In this document: one piece after another, positions 52,868 to 63,217 of the stretch
Layout of the letters: every line of letters begins with the position of its first letter
Position numbering within the stretch: position 1 is the first letter of the stretch
Assembly (NCBI RefSeq): GCF_900110375.1
Contig: NZ_FODN01000005.1
Coordinates: 62,001 to 126,000, forward strand
Reading direction: 5' to 3'
Source of the DNA: Flavobacterium sinopsychrotolerans
Lineage (GTDB): Bacteria; Bacteroidota; Bacteroidia; Flavobacteriales; Flavobacteriaceae
Length of the DNA: 64,000 bases
Translations under genes and position numbers: made by a program
The notes under the pieces: generated by a model
The model's input: the letters and a program-made list of their open reading frames with translations, nothing else
What the model was told of the DNA's origin: nothing
Databases searched by the model: none

Positions 52868-53590
52868 CTAAACTGGCTCGTAACCAATTATTTTCCATTC
52901 CTTTTTTGATAAATCGATATAGTAATAATTCACCACATCTTTCTTATCAAACTCTCCGTTTTTATTGGTATCCTCAACCGTTCTGTAGTACAAACGATTA
53001 TTAGAACCAATCAATTTCCAGTCGATTAATTCCTGAAAATCATACGATATCTTCGTGAATTTCTCGCCGCTGATTTCGCTTAAATACAAGGCTTTAATAT
53101 CACTTGTGTCTAATTTTCCGTCTTTATTCGTATCCATATCAACCATCGTATACACCATAATCTGGTTATTGGTTTTATCAGCAACCGACTTTAAATACGT
53201 AGCTGTTTGAATCAAAACAGGTTTGTCTGTCAATTTTCTGATGGAATCCGAATCAACTTTTTGAAATTTCAAATTCTGCAAAAAACCGGTGATTTCAAAT
53301 TCGCCATAATTAGATATAGTAAAACTCAAATCATTCACGCTGGAAGAACCATATCTCGATTTTATTCCTTTCTCACGAATGCTTAAATCCGCAATAGGAT
53401 GAATCAAATAATCCGTTCCTTCCATTTGAAGTGGCAAATCGGAAATTTGTATCTGACTTGAATCAGCTTTCGCAATTTCTTTTGCTCTGCTCGTTCCATC
53501 GTAAGTAACTTTTGGTTTTTCAACTTCTTCCTTACAACTCGTTAAAAACAAAATTGCGATTCCTATTAATGTAATATGTAGCTTTTTCAT
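52868..53590 (-). CDS. Lipoprotein with EF-hand-like calcium sites
   Basis: A 240-residue protein with a lipoprotein signal (lipobox LTSC, Cys at 19). Two EF-hand-type loops are visible: DMDTNKDGKLDTSDI (about 151-165) and EDTNKNGEFDKKDVV (about 205-219), each with the D-x-N-x-D/N-G pattern that binds Ca2+. Between them lies a beta-rich domain. It is probably held in the outer or inner membrane facing the periplasm. No known family is recognised beyond the EF-hand loops. Confidence 0.82.
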   Translation of the reverse strand: MKKLHITLIGIAILFLTSCKEEVEKPKVTYDGTSRAKEIAKADSSQIQISDLPLQMEGTDYLIHPIADLSIREKGIKSRYGSSSVNDLSFTISNYGEFEITGFLQNLKFQKVDSDSIRKLTDKPVLIQTATYLKSVADKTNNQIMVYTMVDMDTNKDGKLDTSDIKALYLSEISGEKFTKISYDFQELIDWKLIGSNNRLYYRTVEDTNKNGEFDKKDVVNYYYIDLSKKEWKIIGYEPV

Positions 53591-53700
53591 GTTGTTGTAC
53601 TATTAAAATTCAAATGTAATCATTTTTAAAAATGGTAATGGCATTCGATACTTGATTTTAACGAATTAAAATTGGGTTAAACTTTAGTAATTCTTAACGA

Positions 53701-56169
53701 TTATAACTTCGCAGTCAATTTTACATTAAAAACTCTGGTGGTCATATAATTGGGAATTGCATATTGATTTTTAGAATATACATCCCGAACCCAAGTATTT
53801 GTAATGGCATTTTGATTGTCAAAAAGATTAAAAATTTCCAATCCTATCGCTAACTCTTTAAAGTCCTTGAACCAACCTGTATCCTTTTTTATTGTAGTGT
53901 TATCTATAAAAACTTTAGAGAAACCCACATCCACTCGGCGGTAATCATTCAATCTGTTTTGGTACAAATAAGGATCAGCATACGATGGCGAACCGCCCGG
54001 CAATCCAGTATTGTACACCAAATTCAAATACAATTTTATACTTGGAATATTAGGCATGTAATCTTGAAACAAAAGCCCAAATTTCAATCTTTGATCTGTA
54101 GGTCTGGCAATATATCCTTTATCATTACTGTTTTCTTCTGTTTTCAAATAGCCAAAACTAAACCACGATTCTGTTCCGGGAACAAATTCCCCATTCAAGC
54201 GAACATCTAATCCTTGTGCATACCCTGTTGCACTATTGTTGGCTGCATATCGAATGCGAACGTTGTCAATCGTGTATGTATTCACATCGGTCAGCGATTT
54301 ATAATACAACTCCGAAACCAACTTGAAAGGACGATCCCACATCTTAAAACTATACTCATTCCCAAAAACAAAATGTACCGATTGTTGCGCTTTGGTATTG
54401 GGCTGTACCACCCCATCCGCATCTCTCAACTCTCTGTAAAATGGCGGCTGATGGTACAATCCCCCCGAAAGTCTAAAAACCATATCTTTCTGCCAATCTG
54501 GTTTTATGGCAAATTGTGCTCTGGGACTAAATGTGATTTGGGACTTCCCCGATATAGTGGAACCTATAACCTCCCAGTTATGAAAACGTACTCCGGCATT
54601 ATACCAAACTTCATTTGCACCAATATTCGATTTTAAACTCCACTGACCATATCCTGAAAATCTATTGATGGAGTTAAAATTTGTCGCTCGTATATTTTGG
54701 TACGGAACAAGCGGACCAGTGTAAGGCGAATACGGCTGATCATTTTTAGGCAAATCAATAATGGGTGGATTCAATGAAAAACCGGCCGAATCAATAACCT
54801 CCCACTCTATTATTCTGTCACGAATAGATTCTCGTGTATATTTTACTCCCCATTCAAATTGATTTTCTTTCCAATCGTGAAATCCTTTTATCTCTGTATT
54901 TACAATCAAGGCATCCAAATCGTTTCTGGCATGACTCAGCTGCGATCCAATTCCTCTCGTAAAAGCAACTTCTCCAAAAGTTTCGGAACCAATACTGGAA
55001 TCCACTTCGCCTAGACGATATTGTGCAAAAATATCAAAATATTCTTGTTCCAAAGTCTGAAAAACAGAACCGATAAATTTCAAAGTGAAATTATCAGAAA
55101 CATTAAAGGTTGTTTTTAAAGCTCCAAAATACGTATCGTATTTGTCCTTTTCCTGACCTTCATAAAAAACAGTCAGTGCCATAGGATTATCTATGGTTCC
55201 AAAATTAGTCTGTCTCGTTAATGGCTGATATTGGTATTTATTTTGAGAAATATTCCCCAGAAAACTCCATTGCCATTTGGCCGAAGCTTGATAGTTTATA
55301 TTGGTTTGAATATCCGCAAACGACGGTGTAAAATTCGTTTGAGTTTCTTGGCTGTTCACCAGAAGACTGTTGTTGCGGTATCGAACTCCTGTAACCGCAG
55401 ACCATTTTTTATCTTTAGAAACAGCATCAACAGAAAGGCTTCCGCCAAGGAAACTCGCTTCAAGGCTTGCGCCAAATTTAACCGGTTTTCGATACGTAAT
55501 ATCTAAAACAGACGATAGTTTATCTCCAAACTTCGCTTGAAAACCTCCCGCCGAGAAATCAACATTTTGCACTAAATCCGTATTGGTAAAACTCAACCCT
55601 TCCTGTTGTCCCGAACGAATCAGAAACGGACGATAGACTTCAATTTCATTTACATAAACCAAATTTTCGTCATAATTTCCACCACGCACAGCGTATTGCG
55701 TACTCAATTCATTATTAGAATTTACTCCAGGTAAGGTTTTTAAAATGTTTTCAATTCCGGCATTTGCTCCAGGAATTTTTCGAATCATTTCGGGCTCAAT
55801 TGTAGCAACACCCTGAATCAACTTTCGGTTATTCGATGTCACAATAACTTCTCCCATTTGTTCCTCATGATCACTCATAACAGTATTGAACTCCTTTTGT
55901 TCATTGGAATCCAAAGAAAAAATTATCGTTATTTTTTTTAACGAGACATGTGTAAAAACTAACGTTACATTTTGGTTCGCGGGAACTTTTATATCGTAAA
56001 ATCCATTTTGATTGGATTGAGTACCAATACTCGAATAAGAAACATTTACGTTTTCTACCGGTTGATTGTTTTTGTCTAAAATAACTCCTTTTATCCTAGC
56101 CGTTTGGGCCAATAAAGCTAGCCTTGCGAAGCAAAAAAAGAAAACAAAAATTAATTTATTAGTATTCAA
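53701..56169 (-). CDS. TonB-dependent outer-membrane receptor with carboxypeptidase-like N-domain
   Basis: An 822-residue protein with a Sec signal (cleavage near LLAQ). After it come a carboxypeptidase-regulatory-like domain (residues about 24-105, IKGVILDKNNQPVENVNV), a plug (about 115-225, with LKTLPGVNS and YAVRGGNYDENLVYVN) and a 22-strand barrel ending in VFNVKLTAKL with the C-terminal aromatic/hydrophobic pattern. It imports a ligand using TonB energy; no SusD gene is adjacent and the substrate is unknown. The M23 gene lies 12 bases upstream on the same strand. Confidence 0.92.
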   Translation of the reverse strand: MNTNKLIFVFFFCFARLALLAQTARIKGVILDKNNQPVENVNVSYSSIGTQSNQNGFYDIKVPANQNVTLVFTHVSLKKITIIFSLDSNEQKEFNTVMSDHEEQMGEVIVTSNNRKLIQGVATIEPEMIRKIPGANAGIENILKTLPGVNSNNELSTQYAVRGGNYDENLVYVNEIEVYRPFLIRSGQQEGLSFTNTDLVQNVDFSAGGFQAKFGDKLSSVLDITYRKPVKFGASLEASFLGGSLSVDAVSKDKKWSAVTGVRYRNNSLLVNSQETQTNFTPSFADIQTNINYQASAKWQWSFLGNISQNKYQYQPLTRQTNFGTIDNPMALTVFYEGQEKDKYDTYFGALKTTFNVSDNFTLKFIGSVFQTLEQEYFDIFAQYRLGEVDSSIGSETFGEVAFTRGIGSQLSHARNDLDALIVNTEIKGFHDWKENQFEWGVKYTRESIRDRIIEWEVIDSAGFSLNPPIIDLPKNDQPYSPYTGPLVPYQNIRATNFNSINRFSGYGQWSLKSNIGANEVWYNAGVRFHNWEVIGSTISGKSQITFSPRAQFAIKPDWQKDMVFRLSGGLYHQPPFYRELRDADGVVQPNTKAQQSVHFVFGNEYSFKMWDRPFKLVSELYYKSLTDVNTYTIDNVRIRYAANNSATGYAQGLDVRLNGEFVPGTESWFSFGYLKTEENSNDKGYIARPTDQRLKFGLLFQDYMPNIPSIKLYLNLVYNTGLPGGSPSYADPYLYQNRLNDYRRVDVGFSKVFIDNTTIKKDTGWFKDFKELAIGLEIFNLFDNQNAITNTWVRDVYSKNQYAIPNYMTTRVFNVKLTAKL

Positions 56170-56181
56170 GTGATTTGGTTT

Positions 56182-57879
56182 TTATTTTTTTTGACTTCTA
56201 AAAAAACGAGTTTCAAAGGTAGTTGAATTTCCTACATTATCCGTGACAACAACTTTTAATTCATTGGCACCATCAACAGCAATTCCATCAGTGAAATAAT
56301 GGGTTAGTTTTCTGGTTTTGTTATCATATTCAAATAAGATCCATTTTCCGTTTAAATAGCCATTATATGATTTTATACCTGACACGTCATCGTAAATAGA
56401 AAGCTGAATTGTTTTTTGCTCGCTGATCCATTTCCCTTCTACAGGAATGGCAACACTTACTTTTGGCGCAACCGTATCAGAAACCAAAGCATATTTGCCT
56501 AAAATTTTAACCTTTGTATTAAAGACGCTGTCTTTTCTATAGGTTGGATTGTAACTTACTTTTTTTCCTTCGATTCTACCAATGAACATTTTTTCTCTTT
56601 GCGCTTCAGTCGATTTTGTATCTTCAATTGAAACCGTAAAATTAGTGTGAGCAGGAACCGTATCGTCGTGTAAAAACAAGGTGTCATTTTTTACATCAAA
56701 ATTCAAATCAAAATCTTCATAAAAAGTTCCTGCAGGAAAGAAAACCGACATATTCGATAAAGCAAAATTGCTATCTTTATTAGCTTTCACAAAATAGTTC
56801 GATTGCACTGGCTCAGGACTTATTATTGTAGTCAATAAATCATATTGAACAGGAATGGCTATTGTTTTTTTATTTCCAAAGAAATCAGAAACTTCTATGC
56901 GATACAGCGAGGCTAAATTTGGCGTTACCTGCAAAACACCTTTGTTTTCATCGGCCTGAATAAAGCTCAAATTATAAGGTGTTTTCATGAATAATTTCTG
57001 AACGCGTTGTTGCATTTTCTTATATCTCGAATAATCAATCAGCGCATTGATGTAGCGCATATCGTCAAATGAATACGTATTGAATTCATAACCGAAATTT
57101 GGTTTCCCATTATAAAAAGACTGCACTTTATACACCCCGTTATTATTAAACGAAACATCATCAGTATCATAAGCGGAGATACCAAAACCGATTGAACCAT
57201 TTGTTACTACTTTATCCGATAAATAGGTACCGTCTTTTTGTAAAGAAACATTCAGTAATAAAGGTCGTTTCGAATGATTGACCGTAGTTTTTGCATCCAA
57301 AGGATACACATAAACTCCTGAAACAATTGGCTTCTTAGTGTCTTTTAAAAATTTATTGAATCCAAAAAGCATTGGATTGATTATAAATTCTGTTTTAGTA
57401 TCACGAAATTCAAAATGCAGATGTGGTCCTTCTGAAGCTCCTGAATTTCCAGAAAAAGCAATAATTTCTCCTTTTTTTACCACCATTTCATCAGGCTTCA
57501 AAAACATTTCAATTTCAAATGATTTTTCTTTGTAATGCGTTTTCTTGATGTAGTTTTCTATTTCACCGTTGGCTATTTTTAAATGCCCATAAACGGAAGT
57601 AAAACCATTCGGATGGTTGATGTAAATTGTTTTTCCGTTGCCAAAAGTAGATATCTTTATTCTTGACACATAGCCATCGGCCACGGCATACACTTTTAAT
57701 CCTTCTTTTTGTTGGGTTCTTAAATCGAAACCTGCATGAAAATGATTGGGTCTCAATTCCCCAAAATTCCCGGATAATTGCATCGGAATATCTAAAGGAG
57801 ATCTAAAATAATCTTTTGGATAATCAACTTGTGCAAAAACAGTAGTACAGAAAAATAAAAAATATACAGAAAATCTCAT
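56182..57879 (-). CDS. Secreted M23-family metallopeptidase
   Basis: A 565-residue protein with a Sec signal (cleavage near VFAQ). The M23 (LytM-like) domain has the zinc motif NHFHAGFD (His48, Asp52), YGHLK and PHLHFEFRD (HxH near residue 155). A large C-terminal beta-rich region (about 185-565) may be Ig-like modules. It should cut peptidoglycan cross-links or other glycine peptides outside the cytoplasm. It leads a - strand pair with the TonB-dependent receptor. Confidence 0.9.
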   Translation of the reverse strand: MRFSVYFLFFCTTVFAQVDYPKDYFRSPLDIPMQLSGNFGELRPNHFHAGFDLRTQQKEGLKVYAVADGYVSRIKISTFGNGKTIYINHPNGFTSVYGHLKIANGEIENYIKKTHYKEKSFEIEMFLKPDEMVVKKGEIIAFSGNSGASEGPHLHFEFRDTKTEFIINPMLFGFNKFLKDTKKPIVSGVYVYPLDAKTTVNHSKRPLLLNVSLQKDGTYLSDKVVTNGSIGFGISAYDTDDVSFNNNGVYKVQSFYNGKPNFGYEFNTYSFDDMRYINALIDYSRYKKMQQRVQKLFMKTPYNLSFIQADENKGVLQVTPNLASLYRIEVSDFFGNKKTIAIPVQYDLLTTIISPEPVQSNYFVKANKDSNFALSNMSVFFPAGTFYEDFDLNFDVKNDTLFLHDDTVPAHTNFTVSIEDTKSTEAQREKMFIGRIEGKKVSYNPTYRKDSVFNTKVKILGKYALVSDTVAPKVSVAIPVEGKWISEQKTIQLSIYDDVSGIKSYNGYLNGKWILFEYDNKTRKLTHYFTDGIAVDGANELKVVVTDNVGNSTTFETRFFRSQKK

Positions 57880-57995
57880 GGTTTACATTTTTGCTAAGAT
57901 AAAAAAAAGTATTGAAAACATGCTTGAAAAAAAAATTCATAACCATTTGTCCAACTGATATTTAATTTATTTAATGCAAAAAAAATAATAAAATA

Positions 57996-58025
57996 TTGCA
58001 AAATTAAAAAGGAATACTAACTTTG
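57996..58025 (+). promoter_or_regulatory. Promoter of the zapA operon, full consensus
   Basis: TTG (57996-57998), 19 bases, TAACTTTG (58018-58025) is a full consensus match; the start near 58032 leaves about 22 bases before the ATG at 58054. Confidence 0.75.
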
Positions 58026-58053
58026 TATGATTATGTAATGAATAGGATATATA

Positions 58054-58344
58054 ATGAGTGCAATTGCAGAAATTATTGATACTCTTGAAAATAAAGTCGA
58101 AAAACTTTTTATTAAAATGAAAAGTTTAGAGAAAAATAATCAAGATTTGACAAACGAATTAACAAAAACTGCATCCATAATACAAACTCAGTCACAAGAG
58201 ATTGAAGCGCTAAAAACGCAGTATGAAACACTCAAAGTAGCAAATACATTACTAGGCAGTGACGATAATAAAAGAGATACGAAGCTTAAAATAAATTCAT
58301 TAATTCGCGAAATTGATTACTGTATAGCACAGCTATCAGATTAA
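58054..58344 (+). CDS. Small coiled-coil protein upstream of zapA
   Basis: A 96-residue protein almost entirely coiled coil (IIDTLENKVEKLFIKMKSLEKNNQDLTNEL... heptads), ending IREIDYCIAQLSD. It resembles ZapB-like division proteins in length and helical nature, but homology is not evident by eye. The next gene, zapA, starts eight bases after its stop, so a role with ZapA in division is plausible. Confidence 0.72.
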   Translation: MSAIAEIIDTLENKVEKLFIKMKSLEKNNQDLTNELTKTASIIQTQSQEIEALKTQYETLKVANTLLGSDDNKRDTKLKINSLIREIDYCIAQLSD

Positions 58345-58352
58345 TAAAAGAT

Positions 58353-58646
58353 ATGGACGAAAAGCTTAAAATTAAAATATCAATAGCAGACAGAGTCTAC
58401 CCATTAACGGTTGATCTATCACAGGAAGAAGGCCTTAGAAGCGCTTCAAAAAAAATTGATAAGATGATAAAGCAATTTGAAGAAAATTATGCTGTTCGTG
58501 ACAAACAAGATGTTTTGGCAATGTGTGCCTTGCAATTTGCCTCCCAAACAGAACAAAAACAAATTGACAATACCATTGATGGAGAAGCAACCATTGAAAG
58601 AATTAAAAAAATCAATGCGATTTTAGATCAATATCTCGACAAATAA
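58353..58646 (+). CDS. zapA: Cell division protein ZapA
   Basis: A 97-residue protein with the ZapA pattern: KLKIKISIADRVYPLTVDLSQEEGLRSASKKIDKMI at the N-terminus, then VLAMCALQFASQ, and a C-terminal coiled coil. ZapA binds and bundles FtsZ filaments at midcell. The gene order coiled-coil/zapA/6S RNA/rny is compact and on one strand, and recalls the zapA-ssrS pairing of enterobacteria. Confidence 0.92.
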   Translation: MDEKLKIKISIADRVYPLTVDLSQEEGLRSASKKIDKMIKQFEENYAVRDKQDVLAMCALQFASQTEQKQIDNTIDGEATIERIKKINAILDQYLDK

Positions 58647-58671
58647 ACGTTCTTTACAAAAACTAAGATAC

Positions 58672-58833
58672 TGCCTACATTAGTTCACATTTGGTAAACT
58701 CAACACTAACAATTTAGAATGAGCAAATCTTCGTTACTATAGCAAGCCAATTCAGTTTGGAAGCTTGAACAACGAGTTAGCTCAAAACTTGTCTTTTCGA
58801 GTTTATTCAATTCACTCTAATGTAGGCTTTTTT
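58672..58833 (+). ncRNA. ssrS: 6S RNA (6S-Flavo-like)
   Basis: The 207-base gap between zapA and rny has a closing stem GCCTACATTAG (58673-58683) and CTAATGTAGGC (58817-58827) followed by a T run, enclosing an inner pair AAACTC/GAGTTT and an unpaired centre. This long-stem layout with a central bubble and terminator-like end fits 6S RNA, and the position between zapA and rny in Flavobacteria fits the 6S-Flavo family. 6S RNA binds the housekeeping RNA polymerase and lowers transcription in stationary phase. The exact 5' end is estimated. Confidence 0.78.
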
Positions 58834-58853
58834 ATATATAAATTTTAACAACC

Positions 58854-60419
58854 ATGGACAACATATTAACGATTATTATTTCAGGAATTATAGGTATTGC
58901 GGGAGGTTTTGCTATCGCCAAACTGATAGAAAAAAGCAATATTTCAAACTTAATTAAAAATTCAAAAAAAGAAGCAGCATCCATTTTGAAAGATGCAAAT
59001 CTAGAAGCTGAAAACATAAAAAAAGATAAAATTCTTCAAGCAAAAGAGAAATTTATCGAATTAAAATCAGAACACGAACAAGTTATTTTATCCCGTGATA
59101 AAAAAGTTGCTGAAATAGAAAAGAGAGTTCGCGATAAAGAATCTCAAATTTCAAACGAATTATCAAAAGCTAAAAAAGTAAATGATGATTTTGAAGCAAA
59201 AACTTTAGAATACAGTACTAAAATTGAAAATTTAGATAAGAAACAAGCTGAAGTTGACAAATTACATAAAAGTCAATTGCAACAGTTGGAAGTTATCTCT
59301 GGTTTATCTGCTGAAGAAGCTAAAGATCAATTAGTAGAAGGACTGAAAGCGGAAGCAAAAAGCAAAGCAATGTCTCACATTCAAGACACTATTGAAGAGG
59401 CGAAATTAACGGCACAACAAGAAGCTAAAAAAATCATCATCAATACCATTCAAAGAGTTGGTACAGAAGAAGCAGTAGAAAACTGTGTTTCGGTATTTAA
59501 CATTGAATCCGATGACGTAAAAGGTAGAATCATTGGTCGTGAAGGTAGAAATATCCGCGCACTGGAAGCAGCTACCGGAGTAGAAATCATTGTTGATGAT
59601 ACCCCTGAAGCTATTATCCTTTCTTGTTTTGATCCTGTACGTAGAGAAATTGCGCGTTTAGCATTACATAAATTAGTAACTGACGGAAGAATTCACCCGG
59701 CTCGTATTGAAGAAGTAGTTGCAAAAACTGCTAAACAAATTGACGATGAAATTATAGAAGTTGGTAAACGTACCGTTATCGATTTAGGAATTCACGGATT
59801 ACACCCTGAATTAATTAAAGTGGTAGGACGTATGAAATACCGGTCTTCTTACGGACAAAATTTATTGCAACACTCGCGAGAAGTTTCTAAGCTTTGTGGA
59901 ATCATGGCTGCTGAACTTGGCCTAAACGTAAAACTGGCTAAAAGAGCTGGTTTATTACACGATATTGGTAAAGTTCCAGATGCCGAAAGCGATTTACCAC
60001 ACGCATTATTAGGAATGCAATGGGCTGAGAAATACGGTGAAAAAGAAGAGGTTTGCAACGCAATTGGAGCACACCACGATGAGATTGAAATGAAATCATT
60101 ATTGTCGCCAATTATTCAGGTTTGTGATGCTATATCAGGAGCAAGACCAGGAGCAAGAAGACAAGTATTGGATTCTTACATTCAACGTTTGAAAGATCTT
60201 GAAGAAGTAGCTTATGGATTCAGCGGTGTGAAAAATGCTTATGCCATTCAAGCCGGTAGAGAACTTCGTGTAATTGTGGAAAGCGAAAAAGTTTCGGATG
60301 AAAATGCCGCTAACTTATCTTTTGATATCTCACAAAAAATCCAAACGGAAATGACCTATCCAGGACAAGTTAAAGTAACTGTAATTCGTGAAACAAGAGC
60401 AGTGAATATTGCTAAATAA
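58854..60419 (+). CDS. rny: Ribonuclease Y
   Basis: A 521-residue protein. An N-terminal membrane helix (about 5-25, [18 protein letters not shown]) leads to a long coiled coil (about 30-180), then a KH domain with [16 protein letters not shown] (about residue 223) and an HD domain with [28 protein letters not shown] and [10 protein letters not shown]. RNase Y is an endonuclease that starts mRNA decay at the membrane. Length matches the family. A clear terminator follows. Confidence 0.95.
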   Translation: MDNILTIIISGIIGIAGGFAIAKLIEKSNISNLIKNSKKEAASILKDANLEAENIKKDKILQAKEKFIELKSEHEQVILSRDKKVAEIEKRVRDKESQISNELSKAKKVNDDFEAKTLEYSTKIENLDKKQAEVDKLHKSQLQQLEVISGLSAEEAKDQLVEGLKAEAKSKAMSHIQDTIEEAKLTAQQEAKKIIINTIQRVGTEEAVENCVSVFNIESDDVKGRIIGREGRNIRALEAATGVEIIVDDTPEAIILSCFDPVRREIARLALHKLVTDGRIHPARIEEVVAKTAKQIDDEIIEVGKRTVIDLGIHGLHPELIKVVGRMKYRSSYGQNLLQHSREVSKLCGIMAAELGLNVKLAKRAGLLHDIGKVPDAESDLPHALLGMQWAEKYGEKEEVCNAIGAHHDEIEMKSLLSPIIQVCDAISGARPGARRQVLDSYIQRLKDLEEVAYGFSGVKNAYAIQAGRELRVIVESEKVSDENAANLSFDISQKIQTEMTYPGQVKVTVIRETRAVNIAK

Positions 60420-60440
60420 TTTTTTGAATTTTACATATAA

Positions 60441-60468
60441 AAAAACTTCTCAGTGATGAGAAGTTTTT
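60441..60468 (+). terminator. Terminator of rny
   Basis: Perfect 12-base arms AAAAACTTCTCA / TGAGAAGTTTTT around GTGA, with a longer T run, 22 bases after the stop. Confidence 0.9.
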
Positions 60469-60526
60469 TTTGTACTATAAGCGAATCACTTTAAAAGATA
60501 CTTTGTTGTCTATAGAAACCTTTTAA

Positions 60527-62053
60527 TTAATCATTCAAACTGTCGTTAAAAGTGATTTTAAAAGTAGTTCCTACTCCTACTTCACTTTCGACTGAAACCG
60601 TACCTTTCATCGATTCAATCTGGTTCTTTGTTATGTACAAACCAAGACCATGGGCTTCCTTATGATTGTGAAATGTTTTATACATCCCAAAAAGAGAATC
60701 ACCATGTTTTTTCAAATCGATGCCCAAACCATTGTCGGAAATTGATACCGTTTTCTTTCCGTTTTCTAATGAAAAAGTAAATTTTATAACAATTGGTTTT
60801 TCTGGATTTGAATATTTTATGGCATTTGTTGTTAAATTCAACAAAATACTTTCTAAGTAGGCTGGATTAAAATCAACAAAAACACCATCCGGAATATCAT
60901 TTATAATAGTGACCTGATTCTGATTCTTTAAATCTCGAATCAAATCCAATGTCTTATTCAAATATAAATTCAACTCTAAAGATTTAATTGGAATATTCGA
61001 ATTGCTTTGTATTTGGACTAATTGAGTTAAATTTACTATCGTTTCGTTTAAGTCATTCGATACTGTTCTCAGATAAGACAACATTTCTTTATTGGTCTCT
61101 AAATCATCCTCAGAATCAATAAAATCTAATATCGATTTGATGTTTCCCGCCTGAGTATTTAGATTATGGGATACAATATGTGAAAAATTCAATAGCCTAC
61201 TGTTTTGCTGACTATATAATTCCATTGTTTTTATTAACTCTAATTCTTTTTCTTTTTGGGAGGAAATATCAGTGTGCGTACCTATAACTCGAAGTGGTTT
61301 CCCATTATTGTCACGTTCAATGACTTTCCCTCTGTCCAAAATCCATTTATATTTTCCACTTGAAGTTAAAACACGATGGTAATTTTCATAAAAAGGTGTT
61401 TTATTGTCTAAATGATCCTGAATTTCAGAATAATATTTTGCTAAATCATCTGGATGCACAATTTCATCCCAACGTTCCGGATTATCAAAAATGTCCAACG
61501 ATTCCTGTTCGAGGATTTTCATCGATTGCGAAGAATAAAAAACTTTATTAGTTGTTAAATCCCAATCCCAAACTCCTGCTGTTGAAGCTTCAAGAGCAAA
61601 TTTAAAACGTTCTTCAGATATTTTAAGTTTGGTTTCCTGTTCTTTTAAATCGGTTATATCAGAAATTCTTCCATAAAAAGCCACATTCCCATTCGGATAT
61701 AATTCCGGTTTTGATGAAACTTTTAGCCATCGCAATCCCTTTTCAGGTAATAAAACCCGAAACTCAAAATCCCATCTTGTAATGTTTCTTTTTGCATCTA
61801 CCAATGACTGAAAAAACGATAATCGATCCGCTTCAAATATCCTTTCATAGACTTTGAATTTGTCACTATCCGAAAAATGATCTGAAGACAACTCAAAAAA
61901 ATCCATCACCGATTTACTCACTATCGGAAATAAATAGGTATTGTCAGGAGCAATAATAAATTCAAAAATCAAATCTGGAATTTCTTTAAATAATTTAGTG
62001 TAAAAATTATTCATCTCTTGGCAATTTTCGTTTTGGGAAAAATCAAAAACCAT
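60527..62053 (-). CDS. PAS-domain sensor histidine kinase
   Basis: A 508-residue cytoplasmic kinase with two PAS domains (about 18-140 with YGRISDITDLKEQE, and 148-270 with AGVWDWDLTTNKVFY, IVHPDD and IGTHTDISSQKE), then a His-phosphotransfer region FSHIVSHNLNTQAGNI, and an ATPase domain with LTTNAIKYSNPEKP (N box), ISDNGLGIDL (G1) and HGLGLYITKN (G2). There is no membrane segment. The FSHIVSHNL type is common in Bacteroidota, where many such kinases are orphan: no response regulator is adjacent here. The sensed signal is unknown. Confidence 0.9.
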   Translation of the reverse strand: MVFDFSQNENCQEMNNFYTKLFKEIPDLIFEFIIAPDNTYLFPIVSKSVMDFFELSSDHFSDSDKFKVYERIFEADRLSFFQSLVDAKRNITRWDFEFRVLLPEKGLRWLKVSSKPELYPNGNVAFYGRISDITDLKEQETKLKISEERFKFALEASTAGVWDWDLTTNKVFYSSQSMKILEQESLDIFDNPERWDEIVHPDDLAKYYSEIQDHLDNKTPFYENYHRVLTSSGKYKWILDRGKVIERDNNGKPLRVIGTHTDISSQKEKELELIKTMELYSQQNSRLLNFSHIVSHNLNTQAGNIKSILDFIDSEDDLETNKEMLSYLRTVSNDLNETIVNLTQLVQIQSNSNIPIKSLELNLYLNKTLDLIRDLKNQNQVTIINDIPDGVFVDFNPAYLESILLNLTTNAIKYSNPEKPIVIKFTFSLENGKKTVSISDNGLGIDLKKHGDSLFGMYKTFHNHKEAHGLGLYITKNQIESMKGTVSVESEVGVGTTFKITFNDSLND

Positions 62054-62240
62054 AGCAACTTATTATATCATTTATATAAAATAACAATTTATAGGATATT
62101 TTTAATTAAACCATTAAAAAAACTATATAATAACAAAAATTTAATGAGATATTAAGACAAATAGTTAGAAATGCCATTTTAAGTTCAATCCGTGACTCTT
62201 TTCATTCTTCAATAACTTGAAATATAAATGAACCAAAATG

Positions 62241-63137
62241 TTATTTTCTGGGATGAAATGAATTTAGAACTTGCGTCAGAAATGTTCTGTCAAGATGCAC
62301 ATATATTTCTGTTGTAGTGATGGATTCATGACCGAGCATCAACTGAATAGAACGTAAATCAGCTCCATTTTCTAAAAGATGAGTTGCAAAAGAATGCCGT
62401 AAAGTATGTGGACTTATCCTTTTATTCAATTCAATTTTTACCGCTAAGTTTTTAATAATGGTAAAAATCATAGCACGTGTCAGTTGTCTCCCTCTTCGAT
62501 TTAAAAAGAGCGTATCTTCAAACCCTTTTTGTATAGTAGTATGTGTTCGAATAGAATGCTGATATATCTGGATGTATTTTTGGGTTAAATCACCAATAGG
62601 CACAAAACGCTGTTTATTTCCTTTTCCGGTTATTTTAATAAAACCTTCCTCAAAGAATAAATCGGAAATTTTTAAGGCCACTAATTCGGAAACCCGAAGC
62701 CCACAACCATAAAGGGTTTCGAGCATGGCACGATTGCGCTCCCCTTCGTTAGTGGCTAAATCAATAGCCGCAATAAGATTATCAATCTCATCTACAGACA
62801 AAGTATCCGGAAGTTTTCGACCTGTTTTGGGAGTTTCAATTAGTTCTAAAGGATTGTCTGTTCGATAATCTTCAAAAATCAAGTAACTGAAAAAACTTTT
62901 AAGACCCGAAATTATTCTGGCCTGTGAACGCGGATTAACCTGTTTTGAAACATCATAAATAAACTGCTGCACTGTTTCTTCTCCAATTTGAACTGGCGAA
63001 ACTTCTATTTCATTTGTACTCAAAAAAAGACACAACCGCTCGATGTCAAAAGAATAATTCTCTATGGTATTCTTAGACAATCCACACTCAATTTTTAAGT
63101 ATGATTGATAGCTTTTTATGTAAGTGTTCCAGTTCAT
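62241..63137 (-). CDS. xerD: Tyrosine recombinase XerD
   Basis: A 298-residue recombinase from MNWNTYIKSYQSYLKIECG; the frame extends upstream through a terminator, which rules out earlier starts. The SAM-like N-terminal domain is followed by catalytic residues: Arg in YGCGLRVSELVAL, Lys in GKGNKQRFVPIG, HTLRHSFATHLL (HxxR), LGHESITTTEIYVHLD (His and nucleophile Tyr). XerD resolves chromosome dimers at dif with FtsK. No dif site is visible in the window. It stands next to the barrel gene as in related genomes. Confidence 0.93.
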   Translation of the reverse strand: MNWNTYIKSYQSYLKIECGLSKNTIENYSFDIERLCLFLSTNEIEVSPVQIGEETVQQFIYDVSKQVNPRSQARIISGLKSFFSYLIFEDYRTDNPLELIETPKTGRKLPDTLSVDEIDNLIAAIDLATNEGERNRAMLETLYGCGLRVSELVALKISDLFFEEGFIKITGKGNKQRFVPIGDLTQKYIQIYQHSIRTHTTIQKGFEDTLFLNRRGRQLTRAMIFTIIKNLAVKIELNKRISPHTLRHSFATHLLENGADLRSIQLMLGHESITTTEIYVHLDRTFLTQVLNSFHPRK

Positions 63138-63171
63138 GATTACAAAGAAACGCTTTTTTTTAGGCATAAAA

Positions 63172-63197
63172 AAACCTCCTTTTTTAAGAGGAGGTTT
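63172..63197 (-). terminator. Terminator of the outer-membrane barrel gene
   Basis: On the - strand AAACCTCCT / AGGAGGTTT perfect 9-base arms, loop of eight bases, then a T run (63168-63174 is A on the + strand), 21 bases after the stop. Confidence 0.8.
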
Positions 63198-63217
63198 AAA
63201 ATTCATTTTTTATACTA

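Noticed and set aside
62241..63206. Longer XerD start at 63206
   Set aside because: The extra residues translate the terminator of the upstream barrel gene; the ATG at 63137 begins the conserved N-terminus.
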